Source: Bifidobacterium sp.
GTDB taxonomy: Bacteria; Actinomycetota; Actinomycetes; Actinomycetales; Bifidobacteriaceae
Assembly: GCF_022647885.1 (NCBI RefSeq)
Contig: NZ_JALCLM010000001.1
Span: 496,001-560,000, forward strand
Reading direction: 5' to 3'
DNA length: 64,000 nt
Part shown: positions 47,463-56,314 of the stretch, in pieces
Layout: each line of letters begins with the position of its first letter
How positions within the stretch are numbered: the first letter of the stretch is position 1
The notes under the pieces: model-generated
Seen by the model: the letters and a program-made list of their open reading frames with translations, nothing else
What the model was told of the DNA's origin: nothing
Database searches by the model: none
Position numbers and translations under genes: made by a program

Positions 47463-48212
47463 ATGGATAGAAACATTGATGTGTTGTCGCTGTATCCGAA
47501 GGATATGAATATCTATGGGGATTCGGGCAATGTGCTCTCTGTGCGTCGTCGCCTTGAGCTCCTTGGATATCAGGTTCAAGTGCATGCGTACAACCAAGAT
47601 GGCGATTGGCCTGAGCATATCGATCTCATTCTGGGTGGTGGAGGTCAGGACCAAGGACAGCGAAAAATAATTCGTGATCTGTTTAAGCGTGCTGACAGTA
47701 TTCGTGCTTTGGCACACGAGGGCACCCCGATGCTGATGATATGCGGTATGTATCAGTTGTTCGGTGATTATTTCGAGACTTTGGAAGGTGACCGACTACC
47801 AGGAATAGGTGTTCTGGGCTTACATACTATTGGCCAAGAGGAGCGTTTGATAGGCAATTTGGTTGAACATTCCCAAGAGTTTGGTGACATCGTTGGATAT
47901 GAGAACCATTCAGGGAAAACCTTTTTGCATGAGGGCACACAAGCTCTCGGTACAGTGGATGCTCAGGGTACTGGTAATAACGGTTCCGATGGTACTGAGG
48001 GCGCCCGCATCCACAATGTCATCGGAACGTATATGCATGGATCGTTGTTACCAAAGAATCCTGCGATTACCGATTTTCTTATCCGTAAAGCATGTGAGCG
48101 TCGTTACGGTGCTCTTGACCCACAGAGCACAGTTGAGCAGCAGCAAGAACTCACTCGGCTCAACGATTTTGCCGAACGAGCAAGAGCGGTAGCTATGCAG
48201 CGTCCCCGCTAG
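47463..48212 (+). CDS. gatD: Lipid II isoglutaminyl synthase, glutaminase subunit GatD
   Basis: 249 residues, class I CobQ-like glutaminase. DVLSLYPKDMNIYGDSGNVLSVRRRLELLGY opens the fold; LILGGGGQDQGQRKII and PMLMICGMYQLFGDYFE hold the catalytic Cys; the His lies in NVIGTYMHGSLLPKNP. It supplies ammonia from glutamine to MurT. AAGGAGG precedes the start. The gap to murT has no gene, so the pair is probably co-transcribed. Confidence 0.94.
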   Translation: MDRNIDVLSLYPKDMNIYGDSGNVLSVRRRLELLGYQVQVHAYNQDGDWPEHIDLILGGGGQDQGQRKIIRDLFKRADSIRALAHEGTPMLMICGMYQLFGDYFETLEGDRLPGIGVLGLHTIGQEERLIGNLVEHSQEFGDIVGYENHSGKTFLHEGTQALGTVDAQGTGNNGSDGTEGARIHNVIGTYMHGSLLPKNPAITDFLIRKACERRYGALDPQSTVEQQQELTRLNDFAERARAVAMQRPR

Positions 48213-48331
48213 TATCTATACAATCTGACTGGAGATTATGTTAGTGGTGCTGCCTTTGGCATATTCCTCGTTCGTGAGTAGTTCCCTCATGTCGCTCGAA
48301 TAATTACTGGGGTAGAGTTGAAACACCGATA

Positions 48332-48349
48332 CGATGGTGCGCACCATCG
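48332..48349. promoter_or_regulatory. Perfect 18-bp palindrome upstream of the phasin-like gene
   Basis: CGATGGTGCGCACCATCG is fully self-complementary with no loop bases, and the flanks CCGATA and TATTGG extend the symmetry with one mismatch. Lacking a loop and a T-run, it looks more like an operator for a dimeric regulator than a terminator. It is 49 bases before the 48398 start. Confidence 0.45.
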
Positions 48350-48397
48350 CTATTGGGATGTGACTAGCTATAGGCAAGCGAATACGAGGAGGTAATC

Positions 48398-48625
48398 ATG
48401 GCAGATTTCGATTTTGGTGAAGGGCTGCGTAAAGTATTTCTCGCTGGCGTAGGTGCTCTTGCTACCGGCGTGGAGAAGAGCCAAGAAATCATTGACGATC
48501 TGGTCAAAAAAGGTGAAATTACTGTTGAGCAAGGAAAAGAGCTCAATACAGAACTCAAGCGCAAAGCGCAACAGCATAAGTCTGAGGCTCAGTCGGCTAA
48601 GGATGAGAACGAGCCAGAAGCATAG
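48398..48625 (+). CDS. Small phasin-like helical protein
   Basis: 75 residues, AGGAGG before the ATG. GLRKVFLAGVGALATGVEKSQEIIDDLVKKGEITVEQGKELNTELKRK is the pattern of the short PhaF/PhaI-like phasin family, an amphipathic helix pair followed by a charged tail (HKSEAQSAKDENEPEA). Many actinobacteria that do not store polyhydroxyalkanoate have it, so a storage role should not be assumed. It lies 24 bases before the UbiB-family gene and may be co-transcribed with it. Confidence 0.88.
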   Translation: MADFDFGEGLRKVFLAGVGALATGVEKSQEIIDDLVKKGEITVEQGKELNTELKRKAQQHKSEAQSAKDENEPEA

Positions 48626-48649
48626 GCCAGGTGGGAGCGTTCAGACTTT

Positions 48650-50422
48650 ATGACATCTGGTCAACATCAGACTGGACAGCAAAACCACGGGGAACACTCG
48701 TCGGGCTTTGCTGAGCCTAGCGGAGTTTCCGTCGATGCTATTGGGCAAGACGATACTCGACATATGCAAACGATTGGGTTGTTCGGCAGTAAAACTCAGC
48801 AATCCAGTCCGGGGGCTTACCACCTGACAGCTCGAGGCAAGTTCCGTCGTTTATGGCAGATAGCTCGAATCGCGACTCATTTCGATGCAGTTCGTGGACT
48901 AACCCCAGTAACTATGCGTTTGATGTTGGAGGCTTTGGGACCCACATTCGTAAAGGTTGGGCAAATTCTCTCCATGAGATCTGAAATTCTTCCAGATGCT
49001 TTTTGTAAGGAGCTTTCTCGGCTTAGGGCCAACGCTGATCCGATGCCCTACCAGACCGTGGTTAATGCTCTAGCACAGGAATACGGCCGTCCGGTAGAAC
49101 AAATTTTTGAGCGCATCGATCCAACGCCACTGGGTTCTGCCTCATTGGCACAGGTCCACAGAGCCAAGCTAATCTCTGGTGAGGATGTGGCCATTAAAGT
49201 TCAGCGGCCAGGTGTGCGCGAAATCATGGCGCAAGACATTGATATTATGCGGTCATTTGCAAATATGGCCACACGTTTTGCTCGTAGTGCGCAGATTCTA
49301 GACCTCAAAGGCGTGGTTGAAGAACTGTGGGAAACATTTCAAACTGAAACAGATTTCTTGATGGAGGCTCGTAATTTAGAGGACTTCCGTAACTTCTGTA
49401 AAGACTATGCATACATTGACTGTCCACGGCCTTATATGAAGTTATGCACACAGCATGTGGTGGTGATGGACTACGTTGATGGTATTTCTGTATCTCACCC
49501 TAAACAGCTATTGAGAGCAGGTTACGATCTTGAAGAAATTGGGATGAAGCTGGTCGATAACTATGCCACTCAAGTCCTTGATGTGGGATTCTTCCACGCC
49601 GACCCTCATCCTGGAAATATCCTCATTGATGAAGGTCGGATTGTATTTATTGATTTGGGCATGACTGGAAGGTTGGATTCGAGCAACCGTTCGGCTTTAC
49701 GCGACATGCTCTATGCAGTGGCAAGGCACGACTCACCTTCATTAGCGAATGCTCTGTTGCGCTTCACTGGGTCGCAGGAACAGCGTGCTGATGACTATGC
49801 TTCATTACTCAATGATTTGGATGCAGTTATCGAACAATTTGGCACGGTGGCTTTGGCTGAACTCAATATAGGTGAGTTCTTCACTGCGCTGATGCAGCTA
49901 GCACGTAAACATTCAATTGAGGTGCCAAGCTCTGTGACCACTGTTGCTAGGGGATTGGTGACCTTAGAAGGGACGTTAGATGAGTTCCTTCCATCGACCA
50001 ATATGATTGCTATTATTTCGCAACATATTATTGCTTCGAAAAGTACTGGGGAACGAGTCATAGAGGAGACACGTTCACTACTCGACCAAGGGAATCAAGC
50101 TCTCCATGGATTGCTAGGTGCATTGGGAGAAACAAAAACTGCATCTAGAATGCTCACCAGAGGCCAGATGAAACTCAATATCGAGTTGGTAGGTTCTGAA
50201 CAGCCTTTGCAGCAGCTTTCAGATATGGTTAACCGTATAACAATGGCGCTGATTGTGGTGGGCTTATATGTGGGCTCGTCCATCGTGTATTTTGCAGGTA
50301 TTAAACCTGTTATATTTGGCATTCCTGTTATCGGACTTATGGGGTACGTGGTGGCATTCATTCTCTCAGTTTGGATTGTGATTGACATCATGCGAAAAAA
50401 CAGGGCGATAAAACGTCGTTGA
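48650..50422 (+). CDS. UbiB/ABC1-family protein kinase-like protein
   Basis: 590 residues. The ABC1 signature KVGQILSMRSEILPD (the KxGQ motif), the alanine-rich nucleotide loop LGSASLAQVHRAKL, VAIKVQRPGV with the invariant Lys, HADPHPGNILID and FIDLGMTGRL (metal-binding Asp) are complete. Two C-terminal hydrophobic segments (MVNRITMALIVVGLYVGSSIVYFAG, GIPVIGLMGYVVAFILSVWIVID) anchor it. In quinone-making bacteria UbiB supports ubiquinone synthesis; bifidobacteria lack quinones, so here it more likely acts in lipid or isoprenoid handling, which is inference. Confidence 0.92.
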   Translation: MTSGQHQTGQQNHGEHSSGFAEPSGVSVDAIGQDDTRHMQTIGLFGSKTQQSSPGAYHLTARGKFRRLWQIARIATHFDAVRGLTPVTMRLMLEALGPTFVKVGQILSMRSEILPDAFCKELSRLRANADPMPYQTVVNALAQEYGRPVEQIFERIDPTPLGSASLAQVHRAKLISGEDVAIKVQRPGVREIMAQDIDIMRSFANMATRFARSAQILDLKGVVEELWETFQTETDFLMEARNLEDFRNFCKDYAYIDCPRPYMKLCTQHVVVMDYVDGISVSHPKQLLRAGYDLEEIGMKLVDNYATQVLDVGFFHADPHPGNILIDEGRIVFIDLGMTGRLDSSNRSALRDMLYAVARHDSPSLANALLRFTGSQEQRADDYASLLNDLDAVIEQFGTVALAELNIGEFFTALMQLARKHSIEVPSSVTTVARGLVTLEGTLDEFLPSTNMIAIISQHIIASKSTGERVIEETRSLLDQGNQALHGLLGALGETKTASRMLTRGQMKLNIELVGSEQPLQQLSDMVNRITMALIVVGLYVGSSIVYFAGIKPVIFGIPVIGLMGYVVAFILSVWIVIDIMRKNRAIKRR

Positions 50423-50633
50423 ACACAGTATGCGAAGGCTTGGAATGTGAAGCATTGTTAGCACGTTCAAAATAATTGCGATACCTTACTTCGATAACGC
50501 TAAAGGTGAATTTTGCAATTCTTCGTTACAGTTATGGTGCAATCGTCGCATACATTGGTGACGTATCCCTTGGATGCAAGGGAGGGGATTGCCGCGCACA
50601 GCATTGAGATGCGAGGTAACTAGGAGAGGATAG

Positions 50634-51605
50634 ATGTCTATGTTTGCTTTGGGTACCAGATTGTCCAAGAAAGTGGCAACCACAGCCGCTGCTGTTTTCG
50701 TGGTTACGGGTTTGGCTGTCGTTTCCGCATGTGGCGAGGCACCTGCGCCCTCGGCCTCCAGCACCAACAGCACAGTAAATCCTGATTTGGATACCGCAGC
50801 GTACACCAAGATTATTGACGGTGGCGACACCGCTGATTCAGCTACCGTAGAGGCCAATTCATGGGCTAAATCCGTCAAGGATGCAGGTGTTCTAAAAGTT
50901 GGTGGTACGAAAACTTCCACACTGTTCTCTTTGCAATCCACCAGTGATAACAAGGTTCGCGGTTTCGATGCAGGGCTTTCACAACTCTTAGCGCAGTACA
51001 TCATCGGTAAATCAAATACAGAGCTGACTGTGGTTGATTCTTCAACGCGAGAGAGTGTTTTGCAGAATGGTACTGTGAATTCAGTATTTGCTACGTACTC
51101 GATCACCAGTGAGCGTAAGCAGAAGATTGATTTTGCTGGACCTTACTACGTTTCGCAACAGGCCATATTGGTAAAGAAGTCAAATAGCGACATTTCCAGT
51201 GTCAAAGACCTTGACGGTAAGAAGGTCGGTGTTCAGGCTGGTTCAACAGGTCCGGATGTAGTTAAAGAGAATGCTCCTAAGGCTACCGTTCAGGAGTTCC
51301 AGACAGATGACGAGATTACTCAGGCACTGCGTCAGGGTCGTATTGATGCCTATGTTGTTGATCAGACCTTGTTGCTTGGTGATGTTGTTAAGAATCCAAA
51401 TGATTTCAAAATTGTTGGAGAACCATTTGGAGATAAGGATCCTTATGGTATCGGTCTACCAAAGGGTTCTGATGCTGCGGAGTTCGTCAATGCGTGGCTG
51501 AAGAAGATTGAATCCGATGGTACTTGGGCGAAACTTTGGAAGGTTACCATAGGAGATCGTACAGGGGTAAGCGAGGTTCCCACACCTCCGACCATTGAGG
51601 AATAA
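50634..51605 (+). CDS. Glutamate/glutamine-type ABC transporter substrate-binding lipoprotein
   Basis: 323 residues. The N-terminal signal with lipobox VVSAC (Cys at about 33) anchors the mature protein to the membrane. The SBP family 3 pattern is clear: LKVGGTKTSTLFSLQSTSDNKVRGFDAGLSQLL, FATYSITSERKQKIDFAGPYYVSQQAILVKK, LDGKKVGVQAGSTG, and ITQALRQGRIDAYVVDQTLL. The residue specificity (glutamate, glutamine or other polar amino acids) is not readable. AGGAGAGG lies before the ATG. A stem-loop separates it from the permease genes. Confidence 0.93.
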   Translation: MSMFALGTRLSKKVATTAAAVFVVTGLAVVSACGEAPAPSASSTNSTVNPDLDTAAYTKIIDGGDTADSATVEANSWAKSVKDAGVLKVGGTKTSTLFSLQSTSDNKVRGFDAGLSQLLAQYIIGKSNTELTVVDSSTRESVLQNGTVNSVFATYSITSERKQKIDFAGPYYVSQQAILVKKSNSDISSVKDLDGKKVGVQAGSTGPDVVKENAPKATVQEFQTDDEITQALRQGRIDAYVVDQTLLLGDVVKNPNDFKIVGEPFGDKDPYGIGLPKGSDAAEFVNAWLKKIESDGTWAKLWKVTIGDRTGVSEVPTPPTIEE

Positions 51606-51627
51606 CGCATCTCGCGTTTCGTGAGAC

Positions 51628-51666
51628 ATTCGGCCGTTTCACCGCTTCAAGTGGTGGCGGTCGAAT
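51628..51666 (+). terminator. Stem-loop between binding-protein and permease genes
   Basis: ATTCGGCCG pairs with CGGTCGAAT (one G-U), and CACC with GGTG inside it. There is no T-tract. Such hairpins usually give more binding protein than permease by partial termination or 3'-end protection. Confidence 0.6.
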
Positions 51667-51699
51667 GCTGTTCAATTCCGACACGATTAAGGAGGTGCC

Positions 51700-52365
51700 A
51701 TGGGAGCTGATCTCAGCCACCTGCTAAATGCATATGGTACGCAGTTCTTAAGTAGTTATTGGGTTTCTCTGCGTATTGCCTTGCTTGCCTTTGCTGGCGG
51801 GTTTCTGTTGGGTACATTATTGACGGTTGCCAGAGTGAGCCCAATCCCACCTCTACGTGGGGCTGTAAATGTGTATGTCGAGACTTTCCGTAATGCACCG
51901 GTGCTTTGCGTGTTAATTTTTATTGTGTATGCCTTGCCTGATTTAGGTGTGGTTATTGATTACGAGCCGAGCGTTATTATCGCGCTCATTTTGGTGTCTT
52001 CTGCCTTTGCCTGTGATAATTTGCGCACTGGTATTAACACCATAGACGCAGGCCAGATTGAGGCGGCTCGTGCATTAGGAATGGGGTTTGGCCCGATTGT
52101 GAGTTCAATCGTGCTACCTCAGGCTTTCCGTAGTGTCATACAGCCTATGGTCACGTTGTTTATATCGGTTGTTATAAGCTCCTCTGCAGGTTCTCTGGTT
52201 CCTTTGGCGCATAAGGAGTTGACTGGTCTGGTTGCTGAAATTAACAACCACGAGGCCTTGGGCATTCTCACCTTCCTCATTGCTTCTTTGCTATATGTGT
52301 GTACAGGGCTAGTAATTGCTTTCTTCGGACGTAAAGTCGAAAGGAGACTAGCGATATGGCGATGA
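51700..52365 (+). CDS. Amino-acid ABC transporter permease, first subunit
   Basis: 221 residues, about 5 membrane segments. The HisM/GlnP pattern is present: YWVSLRIALLAFAGGFLLGTLLTVARVS, VYVETFRNAPVLCVLIFIVYALPDLG, FACDNLRTGINTIDAGQIEAARALGMGFGPIVSSIVLPQAFRSVIQPMV (the EAA loop). AAGGAGG precedes the start. It overlaps the second permease by 10 bases. No ATPase gene accompanies the set. Confidence 0.93.
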   Translation: MGADLSHLLNAYGTQFLSSYWVSLRIALLAFAGGFLLGTLLTVARVSPIPPLRGAVNVYVETFRNAPVLCVLIFIVYALPDLGVVIDYEPSVIIALILVSSAFACDNLRTGINTIDAGQIEAARALGMGFGPIVSSIVLPQAFRSVIQPMVTLFISVVISSSAGSLVPLAHKELTGLVAEINNHEALGILTFLIASLLYVCTGLVIAFFGRKVERRLAIWR

Positions 52366-53174
52366 CACGTACTGAGCGGGCGCTGTTCGAAATTGGCGGA
52401 CCGAAAACACGTCGGCGTATTCTGATCGGCACGATTATCAGCGCTGTCCTCTTGGCGGTACTTCTTGCATGGGTTATATATCGTTTTTATGAGAAGGGTC
52501 AGCTCGATTATCGCTATTGGTATTTTTTTGCGCAAAGCAATGTATTAGCATTTCTTGGTGCTGGCCTGTTGGGTACCATGCGTGCAGCCCTAGGAGCCGG
52601 AGCCATAGCGTTGGTTGTTGGTATGTTCCTGATGCTTTGCCGGACTTCAAGCATCAAACCATTGTCTTGGATAGCCACCACACTTATTGAGTTTCTTCGT
52701 GGTACGCCAACGCTGTTGTTCATTTACTTTTTGTTCTTAGTCCCTGCACAGTTTGGTGTGCATATGAGCACCTATTGGATGGTTGTCATTCCAACTTCTG
52801 CATATGCGTCTGCTGTGCTGGCAGAGGTCTACAGAGCTGGTGTGGCTGCGGTGCCTAGTGGACAGAAAGAAGCAGGAATATCTCTTGGTCTTTCTGACTC
52901 ACAAAATTTCCGATTTATTGTCATGCCTCAGATGCTGCGAATAGTTACACCGACTTTGGTAGCCCAGTTAGTTGTTGTCGTGAAGGACACAACTTTCGGA
53001 TATGTAGTGACATATCCAGAGTTGATGGTGAACGCGAAGGTAGTGATTGCCAACTTCAGCAGTTTGGTACCTGTATATCTTGTGGTGGCAATTATCTATG
53101 TGTTAATTAACTATGCTATTTCACAGTGTGCTAACTGGCTTTCGCATAGAAACAGCATCGATATTTTGGTGTAA
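52356..53174 (+). CDS. Amino-acid ABC transporter permease, second subunit
   Basis: 272 residues with 6 membrane segments; N-terminal cytosolic tail longer than in the first subunit. ATLIEFLRGTPTLLFIYFLFLVPAQFG and AVLAEVYRAGVAAVPSGQKEAGISLGLSDSQNFRFIVMPQMLRIV (EAA loop) place it in the same family. AAAGGAG lies inside the previous gene's end, 9 bases before this ATG. The heterodimer with the first permease is expected. Confidence 0.93.
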   Translation: MAMTRTERALFEIGGPKTRRRILIGTIISAVLLAVLLAWVIYRFYEKGQLDYRYWYFFAQSNVLAFLGAGLLGTMRAALGAGAIALVVGMFLMLCRTSSIKPLSWIATTLIEFLRGTPTLLFIYFLFLVPAQFGVHMSTYWMVVIPTSAYASAVLAEVYRAGVAAVPSGQKEAGISLGLSDSQNFRFIVMPQMLRIVTPTLVAQLVVVVKDTTFGYVVTYPELMVNAKVVIANFSSLVPVYLVVAIIYVLINYAISQCANWLSHRNSIDILV

Positions 53175-53177
53175 TTC

Positions 53178-53200
53178 GCACATGAGTTCAACTCATGTGC
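53178..53200. terminator. Hairpin after the ABC permease genes
   Basis: GCACATGAGT and ACTCATGTGC form a perfect 10-bp stem around a 3-base loop, starting 4 bases after the permease stop. No T-run follows. Confidence 0.65.
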
Positions 53201-53388
53201 TGAAGGTTTGGCCTCTTGTACTCGTGCTGTGCTGAGTTTTGCACGATAGGAACGCGACCTATTAGTGCCGTTAGCGACCTTTCGCACGTCATAATCCGAA
53301 GAAATCGTTATGATACGAAGTAGCAGTGCGAGTAGGGGATATCTGCTTATTCGCTGTGTAACGACGGAACAACGAAGGGGTATTGACG

Positions 53389-54453
53389 ATGGGCTTCGCA
53401 AAAAATGTTCGTAGACTTGCACTATCTGGAGTTGCGGCAGCAGGTATTGGCACCTGGGCTTTGGCTCCAAGAGGCCCAAGAGGAAGAGCTAATTCGCGGG
53501 TTAGCGCCACTCCTAACGGAGTACCTGGCCAAGAAATATATGAAGATAGCCCAATTCCTGATGTCTATTTTGCTCACCGCGGGTTGCACGACACTGGTTC
53601 AGGGCTCACAGCCGGCTATCTGCCTGAGAGTGTTGACTATGTCACGTTGGCCCGTGAAATGGCTCAGAAGGCCGGATATGGCATAGGATTCAACGGTCCG
53701 ATTGCACCAGAGAATTCTCTTGCCTCATTTGCAGCAGCCTGTGAAGCTGGGTTTGGTATCGAGCTAGATATTCAATTAACCAAGGATGGCCACGTCGTTG
53801 TGATCCATGACGATAACCTGCTCAGAGTGGCAGGAGTTAACCGCAGAATATCCGATTTAACCTATGCACAGTTGTGCAGAATTCCTTTGTTCCCTAGCCC
53901 TGCCAAAGCAGGTGACGATCACGTAGAGGGTTTGACTGACCAGATTCCGGACAGTCAGGATGACCAACAGTACGCGCAATACGTTCCGCTACTGACGGAG
54001 GTGCTCAACGTCGTTGATGGTCGCGTCCCGCTAATCGTGGAATACAAGATGGGCGATAGTTTTGACGAAGAATTGATGAAGCGTGGAGATATTATTCTTC
54101 GTGGTTATCAAGGCCCTTACGTTATAGAATCTTTTCACCCTATGGCAGTGAACTGGTATCGTATTCATCGGCCAGATGTCTGCAGAGGCCAGTTGTCCGA
54201 GCCGAAATCCTTCTCGTTCACCAACTCTCAGGAAGTTAAGCAGTCCTTAGCGGGTAATTTGCTATTCAATTGGTTGGGGCGTCCAGATTTTATTGCTTAT
54301 GACTGGCACGGCGGCGACAATTTCCCACTGCGCACAGCACGCTCTTTAGGCGCGATTACTGTCTCATGGACGGTTCGTAGCGGTGCAGAGCAAGAGGCTT
54401 CGAGTCCCTATTTCGATTACATGATTTTCGAATCATTCGTGCCTTTAGCCTAA
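53389..54453 (+). CDS. Glycerophosphodiester phosphodiesterase, membrane-anchored or exported
   Basis: 354 residues from ATG 53389, 8 bases after GAAGGGG. A basic N-terminus and short hydrophobic stretch (RLALSGVAAAGIGTWALAP) suggest a signal anchor. The GDPD fold is shown by FAHRGLHD, APENSLASFAAACEAGFGIELDIQLTKDGHVVVIHDDNLLRVAGV, PLIVEYKMGD and VIESFHPMAVNWYR. It cleaves glycerophosphodiesters to glycerol 3-phosphate and an alcohol. An insert after residue 60 delays the PENS motif, as in related actinobacterial proteins. Confidence 0.92.
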   Translation: MGFAKNVRRLALSGVAAAGIGTWALAPRGPRGRANSRVSATPNGVPGQEIYEDSPIPDVYFAHRGLHDTGSGLTAGYLPESVDYVTLAREMAQKAGYGIGFNGPIAPENSLASFAAACEAGFGIELDIQLTKDGHVVVIHDDNLLRVAGVNRRISDLTYAQLCRIPLFPSPAKAGDDHVEGLTDQIPDSQDDQQYAQYVPLLTEVLNVVDGRVPLIVEYKMGDSFDEELMKRGDIILRGYQGPYVIESFHPMAVNWYRIHRPDVCRGQLSEPKSFSFTNSQEVKQSLAGNLLFNWLGRPDFIAYDWHGGDNFPLRTARSLGAITVSWTVRSGAEQEASSPYFDYMIFESFVPLA

Positions 54454-54476
54454 CTTGCAACTGGCTGAACTATAGA

Positions 54477-54510
54477 ACGGCGCTCTCATAGGTTGCTATG
54501 AGAGCGCCGT
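54477..54510. terminator. Bidirectional hairpin between convergent GDPD and upp genes
   Basis: ACGGCGCTCTCATAG pairs perfectly with CTATGAGAGCGCCGT around GTTG (15-bp stem). It lies between the two stops and serves both strands. Confidence 0.85.
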
Positions 54511-54550
54511 AATAATAAATAGATATCTCGTCGGAAGTTATGATGAGTGA

Positions 54551-55189
54551 CTAGTCGATAACTCCATACAAACGATCACCTGCATCACCCAGACCTGGGA
54601 CGATGTATGATTTTTCGTTCAGCTTCTCGTCAACCGCGCACACGACCACTTTGAAATCGATGCTGGGGTCGATTTCTTCGCGGAGTCTATCAAGACCTTC
54701 AGGCGCAGCAATGATGTTGATAGCAGTTACATCTTTGGCGCCGCGTTCAGCCAAATAATGTGTAGCGGCGATTAGGGTGCCACCAGTTGCGAGCATTGGG
54801 TCAAGCAGAAAGCACTGACGCCCTGAAAGATCTTCGGGCAGCCTGTTCGCATAGGTGATGATGTCGAGTGTATTCTCATCTCGCTTCATTCCTAAGAATC
54901 CGACTTCAGCTGTGGGGAGCAGACGTGTCATGCCGTCGAGCATGCCCAGACCTGCACGCAGTACTGGAACCACCATTGGTCGTGGCGTGCTCAGTTTCTT
55001 GCCGACCATTGAAGCCACGGGGGTTTCGATAGGATAGTCAGTGATGTCGAGATTACGGGTCGCTTCGTATGCTTCCAACATGACCAGCTCGCTTACCAGC
55101 TCGCGGAAGGTATTAGAAGGAGTGTTCTTATTTCGCAGGACGGTGAGCTTGTGCTCAACCAGAGGATGTTGCAATACGTTTAATTCCAT
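54551..55189 (-). CDS. upp: Uracil phosphoribosyltransferase
   Basis: 212 residues from ATG 55189, where the protein begins [25 protein letters not shown] as in relatives; an upstream in-frame ATG adds 7 unlikely residues. PRPP and uracil sites are visible: [49 protein letters not shown] and the C-terminal [15 protein letters not shown]. It converts uracil and PRPP to UMP in pyrimidine salvage. Alone in its unit, with a long structured region upstream. Confidence 0.97.
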   Translation of the reverse strand: MELNVLQHPLVEHKLTVLRNKNTPSNTFRELVSELVMLEAYEATRNLDITDYPIETPVASMVGKKLSTPRPMVVPVLRAGLGMLDGMTRLLPTAEVGFLGMKRDENTLDIITYANRLPEDLSGRQCFLLDPMLATGGTLIAATHYLAERGAKDVTAINIIAAPEGLDRLREEIDPSIDFKVVVCAVDEKLNEKSYIVPGLGDAGDRLYGVID

Positions 55190-55449
55190 ACTCTTAAGGG
55201 TAAACCCCAATATTGCATGAAGAGTGAGTTTCAGGTGACAAAGTCAGAAAAGTGAAGAGAAATGCGCCGAACCGTGAAAGCGCCTGTCGGCGCAAACGCC
55301 GCTCGCAGCGGCAACAAATGGAGCCCGGGGCTTTAGCACGGCCCGACGCGGTAATCATTCTACGGCACTGGAGGACTACTCAAGCAGGGTGTTGTGCTCT
55401 TCGAGGAATATATCTAAGGTTTGCGGCGTAACAATCCTTCGTATTACCG
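55190..55449. other. upp upstream region with a GC-rich structured block
   Basis: Between upp and copy 3 of the 111-bp repeat there is a GC-rich block (about 55262-55375) with several possible hairpins, such as GCCGCTCGCAGCGGC (55297-55311) and GGCGCTTTCAC-type arms. On the plus strand it also holds a 24-codon frame (55262-55336, MRRTVKAPVGANAARSGNK...). It could be the 5' leader of upp, a small RNA or a tiny gene; I cannot decide. Confidence 0.4.
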
Positions 55450-55560
55450 TTTGTGTAGGGATTTTTGACGTAATCTCAAGTATGCGATGGATGCGTGCCT
55501 TGCAATGTAGCCATTTCTGAGCAAAATCGCACTGCTGATAATCTAATATCCCTACACAAA
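55450..55560. repeat. 111-bp inverted-repeat element, copy 3 (core reversed)
   Basis: TTTGTGTAGGGAT at the left pairs with ATCCCTACACAAA at the right (13 bp), 111 bp overall. Its core reads as the reverse complement of the other two copies: on the minus strand AATGGCTACATTGCAAGG lies at the same offset within 1 base. So it is inserted in the opposite orientation. It lies at the 3' end of the minus-strand gene starting at 56314. Confidence 0.86.
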
Positions 55561-55585
55561 TGACAAGCGTTAAGGAGCGACGGAG

Positions 55586-56314
55586 TTATTCCAGTTTGCC
55601 TCTACGCCACAATGATGCTCCGTGCTTGAAATCCTTGGCTGTGCCCGATAAGTTTCGAGAAGTTTTCAACATAGAAGCAACTTTGGGATCGCCGCTGTCT
55701 ACGCCTAGAGCTTCTTGGCTGATACTTTCCTTGCCACGGCGGTCGGCTTCACGGGACAGTCCGCTAGCAATGACCTCGCAGAATACACATGCGCGTTCGA
55801 GTGCCACTGCGAAATCCCCAGTAAAAGCACCCGAAAGAATTGAATCTGCTGTTTTAGCAATATCAGATGCAACAGGGGCTTGGTCGATGCCGACAATCGC
55901 AGAAGCGGCTGTATCAAAAGGTTCACCTGATCGCCATAGCAAACTGATGGACTCGCGGTTACGATGCATCCATGTGCGAAGTGTGTAGAGGCGCCAAAGG
56001 ATTCCAGGTAAGGAATCAGCTTCGGATCTGCTCCACAGTTCGGCTACGACGTCGATGCCCTCATGATCTATCAGTGAGAGTACGCGCTGAACAACTTGTG
56101 GATCTTCGCTATGGTGTACGCGATCAAGGAGTGAGGCAGCTGATGTATGGCTAAGTTCACTGATTTGCTGAGGGTCCACTCCACCTGCAAGGTGGTCTGC
56201 AACAGCTTGATCAAGCTGGGCAGGGCGTGCGGGTCGATTTGACCCAAGGCGTGCAGATGAGAACGAGTGGGATGATGAGTGAACAGAGCCTGAAGCGAAA
56301 GAATCAATAGACAA
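55586..56314 (-). CDS. Hypothetical protein upstream of upp
   Basis: 242 residues, no signal peptide or membrane segment, largely helical, with a Ser-rich N-terminus. I do not recognise its family. Segments such as LDRVHHSEDPQVVQRVLSLIDHEGIDVVAELW and GILWRLYTLRTWMHRNRES look like helical repeats. It overlaps the Nudix/SixA gene by 11 bases, so it is translated with that gene and ppk1, hinting at a role in the same nucleotide or polyphosphate area, which is only contextual. Confidence 0.75.
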   Translation of the reverse strand: MSIDSFASGSVHSSSHSFSSARLGSNRPARPAQLDQAVADHLAGGVDPQQISELSHTSAASLLDRVHHSEDPQVVQRVLSLIDHEGIDVVAELWSRSEADSLPGILWRLYTLRTWMHRNRESISLLWRSGEPFDTAASAIVGIDQAPVASDIAKTADSILSGAFTGDFAVALERACVFCEVIASGLSREADRRGKESISQEALGVDSGDPKVASMLKTSRNLSGTAKDFKHGASLWRRGKLE

